DNA of 64,000 nt from Bacillota bacterium (GTDB taxonomy: Bacteria > Bacteroidota > Bacteroidia > Bacteroidales > Bacteroidaceae): the NCBI GenBank assembly GCA_023664625.1, contig JAMPFD010000006.1:90877-154876 (forward strand), written 5' to 3'. Position numbers and translations under genes: made by a program. The number at the start of each line of letters is the position of its first letter. The first letter of the stretch is position 1. Under the pieces are notes generated by a model. It was not told where the DNA came from, searched no databases, and saw only the letters and a list, made by a program, of their open reading frames with translations. This document shows positions 47,574 to 57,337 of the stretch, in pieces.

Positions 47574-48776
47574 GTGAAAGTCCTGCACTACATACCAAAC
47601 TTCAAGAAGAGTATGGGGCAAGCCGCAAGGTTTGTCCAGATGCTTCAAGTCGCTATGGGAAAAACCGTGGAAACGCATATCATCTCAGGAAACATCTCAA
47701 GAGCGGAATTCCACAGACGGACAGACGGACTGAAGCCGGATGTCATTCACATACACGGATGCTGGAGTCTCAAGGCGGCCATTGTGGAAATGTGGGCACT
47801 AAACCGCAATATTCCCGTTGTCCTCTCGCCGCATAACGGACTGTCCCCAAAAGAGATACAGAACGATTTCTGGAAAAAGAAGCTGCCGGGCATAATCGCC
47901 TACCAGTTCCTTGCCGTCAGGAAAGCAATGGTGCTGCACGTCACATCATCACAGGAACTTGACGATGTCAAGCAACTTGGCTGGAAGAAACGCATCGCAC
48001 TCATCTCCGAACCTGCCGTCAATGGCGACAGCGCAAATTTCATAGAAACATTCCGTGCCTTGTACCAGAAAGTCATTGATACCGCCCGGCGCAACAAACT
48101 CTCCGCACAAGAGGAACAGTGTATGTGGATGTTGCTCCATGCTTCCGTCATCGCCCGCCACACAGAACCCGGCAAAACAGCGGCAGATACAACGGATGCT
48201 GTTGCAAAAGCACTTGACCCTGAGGTTTTGGGAACGCTGCACAAACTTTCCGTCCACAACTGGAAGAACATCCAGGTCTACGCAATCGACCACGGAATAA
48301 GGACTCATGTGCTTTCCGGTGCCAAAGCCTTGCATATACAGCCGCCGGTCATAACGGAGAACCTGCCGGCACGCTTCAAAATAAAATCTGCCACTGCCGA
48401 CGGCTCCATTTCAGACAAAGAGAGGAAAATACTTGAGGCGGCAACAGACCCAGACACGCTCGGAATCACAACCGACATACTGTACCTGAGCAAGATGCTG
48501 AACAAGAACCTGTACAATAAAGAATGGCAGTCTCCTGCCGCCATCATGCTGTCCCTGTATGAACGCCTGATGTACACGGAATACGATGAAGACAACTTCC
48601 TCATCATGATCAAGAGACTAAAAGCCGGCTCTTTCTGCGCCGGTCTCATGCAGATTCTCTCGGAAAGACTGCACCTCTCCATAGGCTTCATGCCTCTCGA
48701 CCCCGCACGCAAGGATTCGGCCGCAAGCCTCCATAAGAAACTGAACGATTTCAACATACCTACAGAAACTACATAA
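47574..48776 (+). CDS. GT4-like N-terminal domain joined to an unknown helical domain
   Basis: 400 residues from GTG 47574. Residues 1-155 resemble the acceptor half of a GT-B glycosyltransferase (LHYIPNFKKSMGQAARFVQM; DVIHIHGCWSLKAAIV; NIPVVLSPHNGLSP; VLHVTSSQELDDV). The donor half with the EX7E motif is missing; residues about 156-400 are a different, helix-rich sequence that I do not recognise. It is probably not a conventional glycosyltransferase. It sits between the short GT2-like gene and fbp. Confidence 0.5.
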   Translation: MKVLHYIPNFKKSMGQAARFVQMLQVAMGKTVETHIISGNISRAEFHRRTDGLKPDVIHIHGCWSLKAAIVEMWALNRNIPVVLSPHNGLSPKEIQNDFWKKKLPGIIAYQFLAVRKAMVLHVTSSQELDDVKQLGWKKRIALISEPAVNGDSANFIETFRALYQKVIDTARRNKLSAQEEQCMWMLLHASVIARHTEPGKTAADTTDAVAKALDPEVLGTLHKLSVHNWKNIQVYAIDHGIRTHVLSGAKALHIQPPVITENLPARFKIKSATADGSISDKERKILEAATDPDTLGITTDILYLSKMLNKNLYNKEWQSPAAIMLSLYERLMYTEYDEDNFLIMIKRLKAGSFCAGLMQILSERLHLSIGFMPLDPARKDSAASLHKKLNDFNIPTETT

Positions 48777-48791
48777 CATACACGATACCTT

Positions 48792-50765
48792 ATGACAACC
48801 ATAGAGATAGAAAAGGACATGCGCTACCTGCAGCTGCTCGCGCGCAATTTCCCTACAATATCATCCGCAGCGACGGAGATCATCAATCTTTCTGCCATAC
48901 TGAACCTTCCGAAAAGCACGGAGCATTTCCTCGCTGACATCCACGGAGAACATGAAGCATTCCTCCATGTCCTCAAGAACGCATCAGGAAACATCAAGCG
49001 CAAGGTCAACGAAATCTTCGGCAACACGCTCCGCGAACAGGAAAAGAAAGAGCTGTGCACGCTCATCTATTACCCGGAACAGAAACTCGAGCTTGTAAAG
49101 GCCAACGAGGAAGACCTCGGCGACTGGTACCATATAACCCTTCACCAGCTTGTCGCCGTACTGCGTGACGTATGCTCAAAGTACACCCGCTCGAAAGTAA
49201 GGAAATCACTCCCCGACGAATTCTCCTACATCATTCAGGAACTCCTTCACGAACGTACGGAGGACCAGAACAAGGCGGCATACGTCAACGTCATCATCGA
49301 GACCATCATCTCCACACAGCGCGCCGACGATTTCATCATCGCCATCTGCAATGTTATCCAGAGACTGTCCATCGACCAGCTCCATATCCTCGGAGACATC
49401 TACGACCGCGGCCCCGGCGCACATATAATCATGGATACGCTGACGAACTACCATTCCTGGGACATCCAATGGGGCAACCACGACATCCTGTGGATGGGCG
49501 CAGGCGCAGGAAACGATGCCTGTATCTGCCACGTCATACGCATCTGCCTGAGATACGCCAATCTCACGACCATTGAGGAAGGCTACGGCATCAACCTCGT
49601 GCCTCTCGCGACATTCGCCATGGAACATTACAGCAATGATCCCTGCACGGGATTCGAGCCTATCGTGCTTGACGGGAACACGAACCTCGACGAGAAGCAG
49701 TGCCGCCTCACCGCCATGATGCACAAGGCAATCTCCATCATACAGTTCAAGCTCGAAGCGGAACTGTTCCACCGCCATCCGAACTGGCACATGGAAGACC
49801 GCGACATAATCTCCTCCGTCAACATTGAAAGCAACACATGCCGGGTCGACGGAAAGGAATACCGGATGCAATACGCCACTTTCCCCACAGGAACCACGCT
49901 TACCGACGAGGAACGCCTGCTGATGAAACGCCTCCACCACTCTTTCCGCGTCTCGGAGAAACTGCAGAAACATATCCGCCTGATGCTTTCCCACGGCTGC
50001 ATGTATTCCATCTGCAACGGCAACCTGCTCTTCCACGCCTCGATACCCCTGAACGAGGACGGCTCGCTTAAGGAAGTGGAGATGATGCCCGGACTGTTCC
50101 TCAAGGGCAAGGACCTCATGCACAACATCGGCATGCTCGTCCGCTCGGCGTTCCAGCAGGACTCATCGCCGGAGGACCGCCTGTACGCCCGCGACTATTT
50201 CCTCTACCTCTGGTGCGGCAAGGACTCACCGCTGTTCGACAAGTCCAAGATGTCCACCTTCGAACGCTATTTCATCGCCGACAAGGCAACGCATAAGGAG
50301 GAAAAGGGCTTCTATTTCAAGCTGCGCGACGACGAGAAGATCATCGACGGCATCATGGACGCCTTCGGACTGACAGGACCGAACCGCCATATCATCAACG
50401 GACACGTCCCCGTACATGTCGCCAGCGGCGAGAACCCCATAAAGGCCAACGGCAAGCTGATGGTCATCGACGGCGGATTCTCCGAAGCCTACCATAAGGA
50501 GACGGGAATAGCCGGCTACACTCTCGTCTACCATTCACGCGGTTTCCAGCTCGTCCAGCACGAACCGTTCACAAGTGCAGAGGATGCCGTTCTGCGCGGC
50601 ACGGACATCGTCTCCACCATACAGATCATCGAAATGGCAAACCGCCGCATGCATGTCGCCGACATCGACAAGGGCGAGGAACTGCGTGAGCAGATCAGCA
50701 ACCTTAACAAACTTCTCTACGCTTACCGCCACGGCTTCATAAAGGAACGGGAGAGAAAAAAATAG
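48792..50765 (+). CDS. fbp: Fructose-1,6-bisphosphatase class III
   Basis: 657 residues, a length specific to the class III enzyme of Firmicutes and Bacteroidetes. It is a calcineurin-like metallophosphatase of gluconeogenesis: FLADIHGEHEAFLHVLKNAS, LGDIYDRGPGAHIIM, WGNHDILWMGAGAGNDACI and INGHVPVH carry the metal ligands. GC content is clearly higher from here to about 57 kb than in the genes before 45 kb. Confidence 0.95.
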   Translation: MTTIEIEKDMRYLQLLARNFPTISSAATEIINLSAILNLPKSTEHFLADIHGEHEAFLHVLKNASGNIKRKVNEIFGNTLREQEKKELCTLIYYPEQKLELVKANEEDLGDWYHITLHQLVAVLRDVCSKYTRSKVRKSLPDEFSYIIQELLHERTEDQNKAAYVNVIIETIISTQRADDFIIAICNVIQRLSIDQLHILGDIYDRGPGAHIIMDTLTNYHSWDIQWGNHDILWMGAGAGNDACICHVIRICLRYANLTTIEEGYGINLVPLATFAMEHYSNDPCTGFEPIVLDGNTNLDEKQCRLTAMMHKAISIIQFKLEAELFHRHPNWHMEDRDIISSVNIESNTCRVDGKEYRMQYATFPTGTTLTDEERLLMKRLHHSFRVSEKLQKHIRLMLSHGCMYSICNGNLLFHASIPLNEDGSLKEVEMMPGLFLKGKDLMHNIGMLVRSAFQQDSSPEDRLYARDYFLYLWCGKDSPLFDKSKMSTFERYFIADKATHKEEKGFYFKLRDDEKIIDGIMDAFGLTGPNRHIINGHVPVHVASGENPIKANGKLMVIDGGFSEAYHKETGIAGYTLVYHSRGFQLVQHEPFTSAEDAVLRGTDIVSTIQIIEMANRRMHVADIDKGEELREQISNLNKLLYAYRHGFIKERERKK

Positions 50766-50829
50766 AACCTCCCGCCACCGCCGCATGAACGGCGGCTCCC
50801 ACACTTCTCCCATACAACAGAAAACAGGA

Positions 50830-51609
50830 ATGAACATAATGATCTTCGCCGCAGGACTCGGCACACGCCTGAAACCCCTGACGGACATCATCCCCAAAGC
50901 CCTCGTCCCCGTCGGCGGGAAACCTCTGCTGCAGCGGGTGCTCGAAAACGTTGACGGCAGGGAAAACACTGTCGTCATAAACATCCACCATCACGGAGAA
51001 CAGATACGCAACTTCGTCACAACGACACGCAGCCACTGGCAGTCGGAGATAAAACTCTCCGATGAGACCGCCATGCTCCTTGACACGGGCGGCGGACTGC
51101 GGAAAGCCGCGCCGCTCTTCCGCCATGAGGGACAGGAGAACGGACTGCCGGTCCTGATACACAACGTTGACATCCTCTCCGACGTCAATCTCGTGGAACT
51201 CTACGGCAAGAGCCTCCGCAACGATGCCACACTGCTCGTCTCCGGACGCAAGACATCGCGCTACCTGCTGTTCGACACTGACATGCGCCTTGCCGGATGG
51301 ACCAACGTCCTGACCGGAGAGATAAAGTCCCCGTACAAAGAACTGAGAGAACAGCAGGGCGACCCGCAGCCGCTCACGCTCGGCGGCAGACCGCTCCGGA
51401 TGCTCGCCTTCTCGGGAATACACGTCTTCTCGCAGAGCCTGTTCCCGCTGATGGACTCCATGCCGGAGAAATTCGGCATCATCGACTTCTATCTCGGCAT
51501 CTGCGCAGAGCGCAACATACGGGGAATCGTCAAAGAAGACCTCCGCCTGCTCGACGTAGGCAAGCTCGACACCCTCGAGACCGCAACAGAATTTCTCAAT
51601 CAATTATAA
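50830..51609 (+). CDS. MurU-like sugar nucleotidyltransferase
   Basis: 259 residues from ATG 50830. The frame is open to an ATG at 50785 within a palindromic stretch, which is unlikely as a start. NTP-transferase signature [28 protein letters not shown], and [12 protein letters not shown] with a metal-binding Asp. Short NTases of this type activate MurNAc-1-phosphate or mannose-1-phosphate. In Bacteroidetes the kinase partner is often adjacent, but it is not visible here. guaA begins five bases after its stop. Confidence 0.8.
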   Translation: MNIMIFAAGLGTRLKPLTDIIPKALVPVGGKPLLQRVLENVDGRENTVVINIHHHGEQIRNFVTTTRSHWQSEIKLSDETAMLLDTGGGLRKAAPLFRHEGQENGLPVLIHNVDILSDVNLVELYGKSLRNDATLLVSGRKTSRYLLFDTDMRLAGWTNVLTGEIKSPYKELREQQGDPQPLTLGGRPLRMLAFSGIHVFSQSLFPLMDSMPEKFGIIDFYLGICAERNIRGIVKEDLRLLDVGKLDTLETATEFLNQL

Positions 51610-51614
51610 ACCGA

Positions 51615-53222
51615 ATGCAAAAGATTATTATTTTAGACTTTGGCAGCCAGACAACACAGTTGATCGGCCGCCGTGTCCGCGAACTTGACACATTCTGTGA
51701 GATCATGCCGTACAACAAATACCCGGAGGACGACTCCGACGTAATCGGCGTCATACTCTCAGGCTCCCCGTTCTCGGTGCACGACCCGGAAGGCTTCAAG
51801 CCTGACCTCTCACGCTTTGTCGGCAGACTGCCCGTCCTCGGTATCTGCTACGGCGCACAGTACTACTCCTACTCCAACGGCGGAAAGGTGGAGAAAACAA
51901 ACACCCGTGAGTACGGCCGCGCCAACCTTGCCTACACAGACAAGGAGAACCCGCTCTTCCAAGGCTTTGACGACAACTCGCAGGTATGGATGTCACACGG
52001 CGACTCCATCACCGCCATCCCGCAGGACTGCAAATGCATCGCCTCCACCGCCGATGTCAAGTACGCCGCCTACGCCTCGGCGGAAAAACCCGTCTGGGCT
52101 GTTCAGTTCCACCCCGAAGTGTTCCATTCCGTGCAGGGAACGCTGCTCCTGAAAAACTTCGTCGTCGGCATCTGCGGCTCAAGGCAGGACTGGAGCGCGG
52201 ATTCCTTCGTGGAGACAACGGTAAGGGAACTGAAAGAACAGATCGGGGACGACCGCGTAATCCTCGGACTCTCAGGAGGAGTGGACTCCTCCGTTGCCGC
52301 CGTGCTCCTCAACAAGGCAATCGGCGACCGCCTGACCTGCATCTTCGTCGACCACGGAATGCTGCGCAAGAATGAGTTCCGCGACGTCATGGAGGACTAC
52401 AAATGCCTCGGCCTCAACGTCATCGGCGTGGACGCAAGCGAAAAATTCTTCGCCGATCTCGCCGGAGTCACCGACCCTGAGCAGAAACGCAAAATCATCG
52501 GCCGTGACTTCGTGGAGGTCTTCAACGCCGAAGCCAAGAAGATAAAGGACGCGAAATGGCTCGCGCAGGGAACCATCTATCCTGACCGCATAGAATCGCT
52601 TAACATCACGGGAAAGGTCATAAAGTCACACCACAACGTCGGCGGTCTGCCGAAAGAGATGCATCTCTCGCTCTGTGAACCGCTGCAATGGCTCTTCAAG
52701 GACGAGGTGCGACGCGTGGGACGCTCAATGGGGATGCCGGAGCACCTCATCACGCGCCATCCGTTCCCGGGCCCGGGACTCGCCGTCCGCATCCTCGGCG
52801 ACATAACGCCGGAGAGGGTGCGAATATTGCAGGACGCTGACGACATATACATCCGCGGACTGCGCGAGTACAAGACGCGCCTCTCAGGAGAACAGGCGCG
52901 CGCCGTCCTCGCCGCCGGAGTTCCCGCCGACATGGAGAACGGCGAGATCGAAGTGCCGCTCTATGACCAGATATGGCAGGCGGGAGCCGTGCTGCTCTCA
53001 ACCGTCCGCTCCGTGGGAGTGATGGGCGACGAGCGCACCTACGAGCACCCTGTCGCACTGCGCGCCGTGACGTCAACGGACGCCATGACGGCCGACTGGG
53101 CTCACCTCCCCTACGACTTCATGGCGAAGTGCTCCAACGAAATCATCAACAAGGTGAAGGGAGTAAACCGCGTCTGCTACGACATCTCCTCAAAGCCGCC
53201 GTCAACAATCGAGTGGGAATAA
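51615..53222 (+). CDS. guaA: GMP synthase (glutamine-hydrolysing)
   Basis: 535 residues from ATG 51615 ([20 protein letters not shown]). A longer open frame exists upstream but lies inside the nucleotidyltransferase gene. The glutaminase domain has [11 protein letters not shown] (Cys) and [10 protein letters not shown]; the ATP pyrophosphatase domain has [13 protein letters not shown]; the C-terminal dimer domain ends KPPSTIEWE. It converts XMP to GMP. A GC-rich terminator follows at 53250. Confidence 0.97.
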   Translation: MQKIIILDFGSQTTQLIGRRVRELDTFCEIMPYNKYPEDDSDVIGVILSGSPFSVHDPEGFKPDLSRFVGRLPVLGICYGAQYYSYSNGGKVEKTNTREYGRANLAYTDKENPLFQGFDDNSQVWMSHGDSITAIPQDCKCIASTADVKYAAYASAEKPVWAVQFHPEVFHSVQGTLLLKNFVVGICGSRQDWSADSFVETTVRELKEQIGDDRVILGLSGGVDSSVAAVLLNKAIGDRLTCIFVDHGMLRKNEFRDVMEDYKCLGLNVIGVDASEKFFADLAGVTDPEQKRKIIGRDFVEVFNAEAKKIKDAKWLAQGTIYPDRIESLNITGKVIKSHHNVGGLPKEMHLSLCEPLQWLFKDEVRRVGRSMGMPEHLITRHPFPGPGLAVRILGDITPERVRILQDADDIYIRGLREYKTRLSGEQARAVLAAGVPADMENGEIEVPLYDQIWQAGAVLLSTVRSVGVMGDERTYEHPVALRAVTSTDAMTADWAHLPYDFMAKCSNEIINKVKGVNRVCYDISSKPPSTIEWE

Positions 53223-53249
53223 TCTTTTCCGCACATAAAAAAAATGACT

Positions 53250-53326
53250 GCCGTGCCGGCAGGAAGCAAAGAAAGGCTGCGCAACCGCTGCGCGCCGGGA
53301 CAGCTTCCGCCCGGCACGGCTCTTTT
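53250..53326 (+). terminator. guaA terminator
   Basis: An 18-base stem with two mismatches (GCCGTGCCGG...GGAAGC against its complement at 53303-53320) followed by TCTTTT. The 53327-53600 stretch after it shows only short GGGAGAG-type palindromes and no gene that I can support. Confidence 0.75.
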
Positions 53327-53600
53327 CAAGGTCTCCACACAACGGAAGAGAGACTCTCCACCACCGGGAGAGAGAAGACGGGAAACTGCTCTTTAAGAAA
53401 ACTTGCGGCGGATTTTCAGAAAACTTATGGAAAGAGAACCTGCGGTGCCGGAAAATTTTGAAAATTCGCACTCATCCCGACAAGTACGCCGGAATTTTCA
53501 AAATATGCGAAAAAGAGCCAGAAACGGCGGCTTTTCATGAGAAAAACCTGCTTCTCCCGATTTTTCTGCACACTTTTTCAGGTTTCACGCCTTATTTTTA

Positions 53601-53858
53601 ATGTTTTTCACCATCCCTGAGACAGGCATGGCACGATTTCAGCAAAAATCATCGGCCTTCAGCGAACAAAATGAGCCATTCATGGAATTTTCCAAGGCAT
53701 TTTCAAAATTTTCCAAGGCATTTTCAAAATTTTCAAAGGCCTTTTCAGAATTTTCCAAGGCATTTTCAAAATTTTCAAAGGCTTTTTCGGAATTTTCAAA
53801 GGCCTTTTCAGAATTTTCAAAAGCATTTTCGGAAAAACATCACGATGATTCACCTTAA
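53601..53858 (+). CDS. Small protein of seven FSKAFS(K/E) heptads
   Basis: 85 residues from ATG 53601. After MFFTIPETGMARFQQKSSAF the protein is seven tandem copies of FSKAFSK or FSKAFSE, encoded by 21-base repeats (about 53688-53834). Between units the DNA differs almost only at third codon positions (TCC/TCA, GCA/GCC/GCT, TCA/TCG, AAG/AAA); the only amino acid change is K to E at position 7. That argues for translation on this strand; the reverse frame would change residues. The hydrophobic F, A, F at positions 1, 4 and 5 of a heptad suggest a helix that self-associates. No signal peptide. Function unknown. Confidence 0.5.
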   Translation: MFFTIPETGMARFQQKSSAFSEQNEPFMEFSKAFSKFSKAFSKFSKAFSEFSKAFSKFSKAFSEFSKAFSEFSKAFSEKHHDDSP

Positions 53859-54001
53859 AACGCGTGCTTCTGCAAATTTTTCATGCGGGAATAGAAAACC
53901 GGGACATGGAAATAAGAAAACCCGAACCCGTTTCCTGCTGCCGGAAGAGCGGCGCCTGACGGGGCAAATTGCCGTCTGCGGTGCAAATGACTGCGTTTTT
54001 C

Positions 54002-54033
54002 TTGAGACAAACGGATTTATTTTTGTATCTTTG
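54002..54033 (+). promoter_or_regulatory. Promoter of the DUF5103 gene
   Basis: TTG 54002-54004, 21 bases, TATCTTTG 54026-54033 followed by CAC, about 20-30 bases before the start codons. Confidence 0.6.
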
Positions 54034-54065
54034 CACAGAAAACATGAAAACGTATGATTTTCCAC

Positions 54066-55316
54066 ATGAAAAAGACTGACATAATCATAAAAGCCGCACT
54101 CGCGTGCCTGCTCTGCACCTCCGCACTGCCTGCCTGGGCGCAGCGCCACGAAATCCTGTCGCCCGAAATCCGCTCCCTGCAGGTCGTGGCGGACAGAAAC
54201 TGGCTGGGAATGCCCGTCATAACGCTCGGGAGGGACGAGACGGTGAACATCTCCTTTGACGACATGACCCACGACTATCACCGGTACACCTATGCCGTGG
54301 AGCACTGCGAGGCGGACTGGACCGTGAGCGGCGGACTCTTCGAGACCGACTACATCGACGGATTCTACAACGGGCTGACCATCGACGATTACGAGGAATC
54401 GCTGAACATGGCAACGCTCTACACGCACTACAGACTGCGGATTCCGAACGATCTCTGCCGCCTGAAACTCTCGGGAAACTACCGCCTGACGGTAATCGAC
54501 GATGACAGCCGGGAACCTGTGGCGAAATGCTGCTTCATGGTGCTCGACAGGAAGTTCGGAGTGGGCGTGGAGATGACAACGAACACGGACATCGACGTAA
54601 ACAAGTCCCACCAGCAGGTGAATGTCAGGCTGCAATACAACGGAGTCAGCGTCACGGACCCGGAAAGCCAGGTCAAGGGCTATGTCCTGCAGAACAACCG
54701 CTGGACAACCGCGCGCAAGCTTCCGCGGGCGCAGTTCCGGACCACGGAGGGCATGGCGTGGCAGCACTGCCGCGAGCTTATCTTCCCGGCAACGAACGAA
54801 TACCGGAAATTTGAGTATCTTGACCTTCACCGCAACTCCATGGGCGTGGACCATACCGGCTTTGACGGCAGCAACTATCATGTATGGCTACATACCGACG
54901 AGCCGCGGCCGAACTATGTCCATGACGAGGACGCCAACGGAGCATTCTACATCAGGAACACGGACAACGAGAACAATGACACCGAGTCTGAGTACTTCAT
55001 ATGCCATTTCACGTATAAGGCCCCCGCGCCGTTCAACGGCGAGGTGTACCTGAACGGCCAGTGGACCAACGACAGGACACTGCCGGTGTACAGAATGGAA
55101 TATGACGGCGGACAGGGACTGTACCATTGTGCCGTACGCCTGAAGATGGGATACTATTCTTATCAGTATCTCCTGCAGAATGCCGGCGGAACGACGGTGC
55201 TCCCGTCGGAAGGGAACTACTGGCAGACGGAAAACCGCTATGCCTGCCTCTTCTACTACCGGCCGCAGGGCGGAAGGACCGATCTTCTCTACGGATTCGG
55301 TGAACTCAGCCGCTGA
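54066..55316 (+). CDS. DUF5103 protein, type IX secretion plug protein
   Basis: 416 residues from ATG 54066, chosen because MKKTDIIIKAALACLLC with ALPAWA forms a clean signal peptide; ATG 54054 adds four residues. The mature protein has two beta-sandwich domains: an N-terminal one (RSLQVVADRNWLGMPVITLG; FDDMTHDYHRYTYAVEHCEA) and a C-terminal E-set-like part (YLNGQWTNDRTLPVYRMEYD; YYSYQYLL). This is the architecture of the plug that blocks the SprA outer-membrane channel of the type IX system. The other subunits lie outside the window. Confidence 0.85.
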   Translation: MKKTDIIIKAALACLLCTSALPAWAQRHEILSPEIRSLQVVADRNWLGMPVITLGRDETVNISFDDMTHDYHRYTYAVEHCEADWTVSGGLFETDYIDGFYNGLTIDDYEESLNMATLYTHYRLRIPNDLCRLKLSGNYRLTVIDDDSREPVAKCCFMVLDRKFGVGVEMTTNTDIDVNKSHQQVNVRLQYNGVSVTDPESQVKGYVLQNNRWTTARKLPRAQFRTTEGMAWQHCRELIFPATNEYRKFEYLDLHRNSMGVDHTGFDGSNYHVWLHTDEPRPNYVHDEDANGAFYIRNTDNENNDTESEYFICHFTYKAPAPFNGEVYLNGQWTNDRTLPVYRMEYDGGQGLYHCAVRLKMGYYSYQYLLQNAGGTTVLPSEGNYWQTENRYACLFYYRPQGGRTDLLYGFGELSR

Positions 55317-55322
55317 AAACAG

Positions 55323-55356
55323 TTTCTCCCCGCATGAACCTGCATGCGGGGAGAAA
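55323..55356 (+). terminator. Terminator after the DUF5103 gene
   Basis: A perfect 14-base stem (TTTCTCCCCGCATG with its complement) around AACCTG, starting seven bases after the stop. The A and T ends allow use from both strands. Confidence 0.85.
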
Positions 55357-55495
55357 CATTATCATATATGACAGCAGGGCGGGTGGCCTTTCGTGCGGCA
55401 GGAATGCGGCGGAGTACGCCACACCTTATTATATATGGCGCATTGCATATTGCACGCCATGCCGCTCCGGCCTGATGCCTGCAGGGCGTGACGCC

Positions 55496-57004
55496 TTATC
55501 CCATTGTATGGCTTGAGCTGCCGTCAAAGCAGTGGGTGCAGACCTGGCATTTCGGCAGCCCGATTGCGTCGATGATGTTCTCGATCGTAGTGTACTTCAG
55601 CGAGTCAAGGTTCAGGCGCCGCGCAATCTCCGCAACCATTGCTCTGTACTCCGGAGAGCCTGTCTTCGCATACTGCTGCAGCCGCTCCTCGGAGATGTGC
55701 ATCTCCTCCACGTTGTCGCCCTTTGTACCGCCCGAGACGTCACTCAGCTTCGTGGCCTCGGTGCGTCCCGCCTCGAAATCCTCGATGACGCGGCGCGTGA
55801 TAAGCTCCAGGGCATTCTTTGAGGCGGAGAAATTGATGAACGGACAGCCCCAGATAAGCGGAGGACAGGCTATGCGCATGTGTATCTCCTTTGCTCCGAG
55901 GTCCTTGAGCACCTTCGTGTTCTCGCGGAGCTGGGTGCCGCGGACGATGGAATCGTCGCAGAACAGGCAGCGCTTGCCTTTCAGCATGGATTCGTTGGGA
56001 ATGAGCTTCATCTTGGCCACAAGATTGCGCGTTTCCTGGTTCGTCGGCATGAAGGAACGCGGCCATGTCGGTGTATATTTCGAAATCGCGCGCTGGAACG
56101 GCACATGATGACCGGCGGCGTAGCCCACCGCCATGCCGATGCCGGAATCCGGGATGCCGCCGACGCAGTCCACCTCCGTATCGTCCTCCTCGCCCATGGC
56201 AACGCCGGTACGGTAGCGCATCTCCTCCACGTTCTTCCCCTCGTAGATGGATGTCGGGAAACCGTAGTATATCCATAGGAACGAGCAGACCTGCATCTTC
56301 TTCTCAGGCTTGCGGAGCTGCTCCATGCCGTCGGCCGTCAGCCTCACAATCTCGCCCGGACCGACAAAATGGGATATCTCGAAGCCGAGATTGGGGAACG
56401 CCGTGGTCTCAGACGTGGCCGCCATCGCCTCCACATTGCCCGCGGCGTCCTTGCGCTGGCCGATTACAACCGGAGTCCTGCCCCAGAAATCGCGCGCGGC
56501 GATTATTCCGTCGTCAGTAAGTATGAGCATTGAGCAGGAACCGTGGACATTGCGGTAGACATTCTCGATGCCGCTGACGAAATCCTTGCCCTTGATTATG
56601 AGAAGGCCGATGAGCTCTGTGGGATTGATTCTTCCTGAGGAAAATTCCGAGAGAACCATGTTCTCGGCAAGCAGTTTCTGAGCTATTTCCTCAGCATTGT
56701 TGATTTTTGCAACGGTGACAATGGCAAATCTGCCGAGATGTGAGTTCATAAGTAACGGCTGCGCATCCGTATCGGAAATGATTCCGATTCCCTGCTCACC
56801 AAAAAACTTTGGCAACTCGTCTTCAAACTTCGTACGGAAATATGTGCTCTCCAGATTGTGGATAGAACGCTTGAAACCGCCCGTCTCCTTGCTGTAGGTT
56901 GCCATACCTCCACGTTTTGTACCAAGATGTGACTGATAGTCTATGCCGTAAAACAGTTCCTCAACACATCTTTTCTTTTGAATCGTCCCGAAAAAACCAC
57001 CCAT
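55496..57004 (-). CDS. Amidophosphoribosyltransferase-like protein without N-terminal Cys
   Basis: 502 residues. It resembles PurF: an N-terminal Ntn-hydrolase half (NSHLGRFAIVTVAKINN; ARDFWGRTPVVIG) and a C-terminal phosphoribosyltransferase half with the PRPP loop LFCDDSIVRGTQLREN. The N-terminus is MGGFFGTIQ: the catalytic Cys1 of glutamine-using PurF is replaced by Gly. It could use free ammonia or have a different role. A canonical PurF is not in the window. It ends with four Cys/His residues (CQVCTHCFDG). The likely -7 element is at 57043. Confidence 0.8.
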   Translation of the reverse strand: MGGFFGTIQKKRCVEELFYGIDYQSHLGTKRGGMATYSKETGGFKRSIHNLESTYFRTKFEDELPKFFGEQGIGIISDTDAQPLLMNSHLGRFAIVTVAKINNAEEIAQKLLAENMVLSEFSSGRINPTELIGLLIIKGKDFVSGIENVYRNVHGSCSMLILTDDGIIAARDFWGRTPVVIGQRKDAAGNVEAMAATSETTAFPNLGFEISHFVGPGEIVRLTADGMEQLRKPEKKMQVCSFLWIYYGFPTSIYEGKNVEEMRYRTGVAMGEEDDTEVDCVGGIPDSGIGMAVGYAAGHHVPFQRAISKYTPTWPRSFMPTNQETRNLVAKMKLIPNESMLKGKRCLFCDDSIVRGTQLRENTKVLKDLGAKEIHMRIACPPLIWGCPFINFSASKNALELITRRVIEDFEAGRTEATKLSDVSGGTKGDNVEEMHISEERLQQYAKTGSPEYRAMVAEIARRLNLDSLKYTTIENIIDAIGLPKCQVCTHCFDGSSSHTMG

Positions 57005-57042
57005 TGTTTAGAAAAAATAATTATGATTATCCTTAATTACTG

Positions 57043-57050
57043 CAAAGGTA
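57043..57050 (-). promoter_or_regulatory. Promoter element of the PurF-like gene
   Basis: The minus strand reads TACCTTTG followed by CAG, 38 bases before the ATG. The -33 element is not obvious. Confidence 0.5.
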
Positions 57051-57119
57051 CTAAAAAATAGTGAAATATTCGGCCTCACTCTTTAGTTTTTTAAAACAAT
57101 AACATTTTTATTGTGCAAG

Positions 57120-57182
57120 GACAATAAAAGGCATGCGGCCTGCCGGCTGATGCTCTGTGCACCGTGGCCGGCAGGCCGCATG
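57120..57182 (-). terminator. Terminator of the HU gene pair
   Basis: Arms 57132-57147 and 57167-57182 pair over 16 bases (CATGCGGCCTGCCGGC) around a 19-base loop. On the minus strand the stem is followed by CTTTTATTGT. It is 155 bases beyond the HU-LysM stop. The rest of 57005-57337 holds the PurF-like promoter and no supported gene. Confidence 0.7.
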
Positions 57183-57337
57183 TCATAGGAAAGAGGTATC
57201 TCCGGCACCGTTGACTTTATGCCCGTGCCGTGGCAAGAACGTCATGGTCGTGTGCCGGGAACATTGCCGTTTCCGTGAGATGACTGCACCATGAGCGACA
57301 GCCTGTGCATTTGCAGCACCTGGGAGCGCAGGCACGG

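Noticed and set aside
49206-50123. Long minus-strand frames opposite fbp and the nucleotidyltransferase (also 50737-51603)
   Set aside because: They are shadows of GC-rich coding DNA; no motif, no promoter, and the sense genes are certain.
51297-51614. N-terminal extension of guaA
   Set aside because: The extra residues overlap the nucleotidyltransferase in another frame and are Arg-rich; the family start is at 51615.
53850-54881. A 343-codon open frame on the minus strand opposite DUF5103
   Set aside because: It is antisense to a well-supported gene with signal peptide, promoter and terminator, and its composition is typical of a shadow frame in GC-rich DNA.
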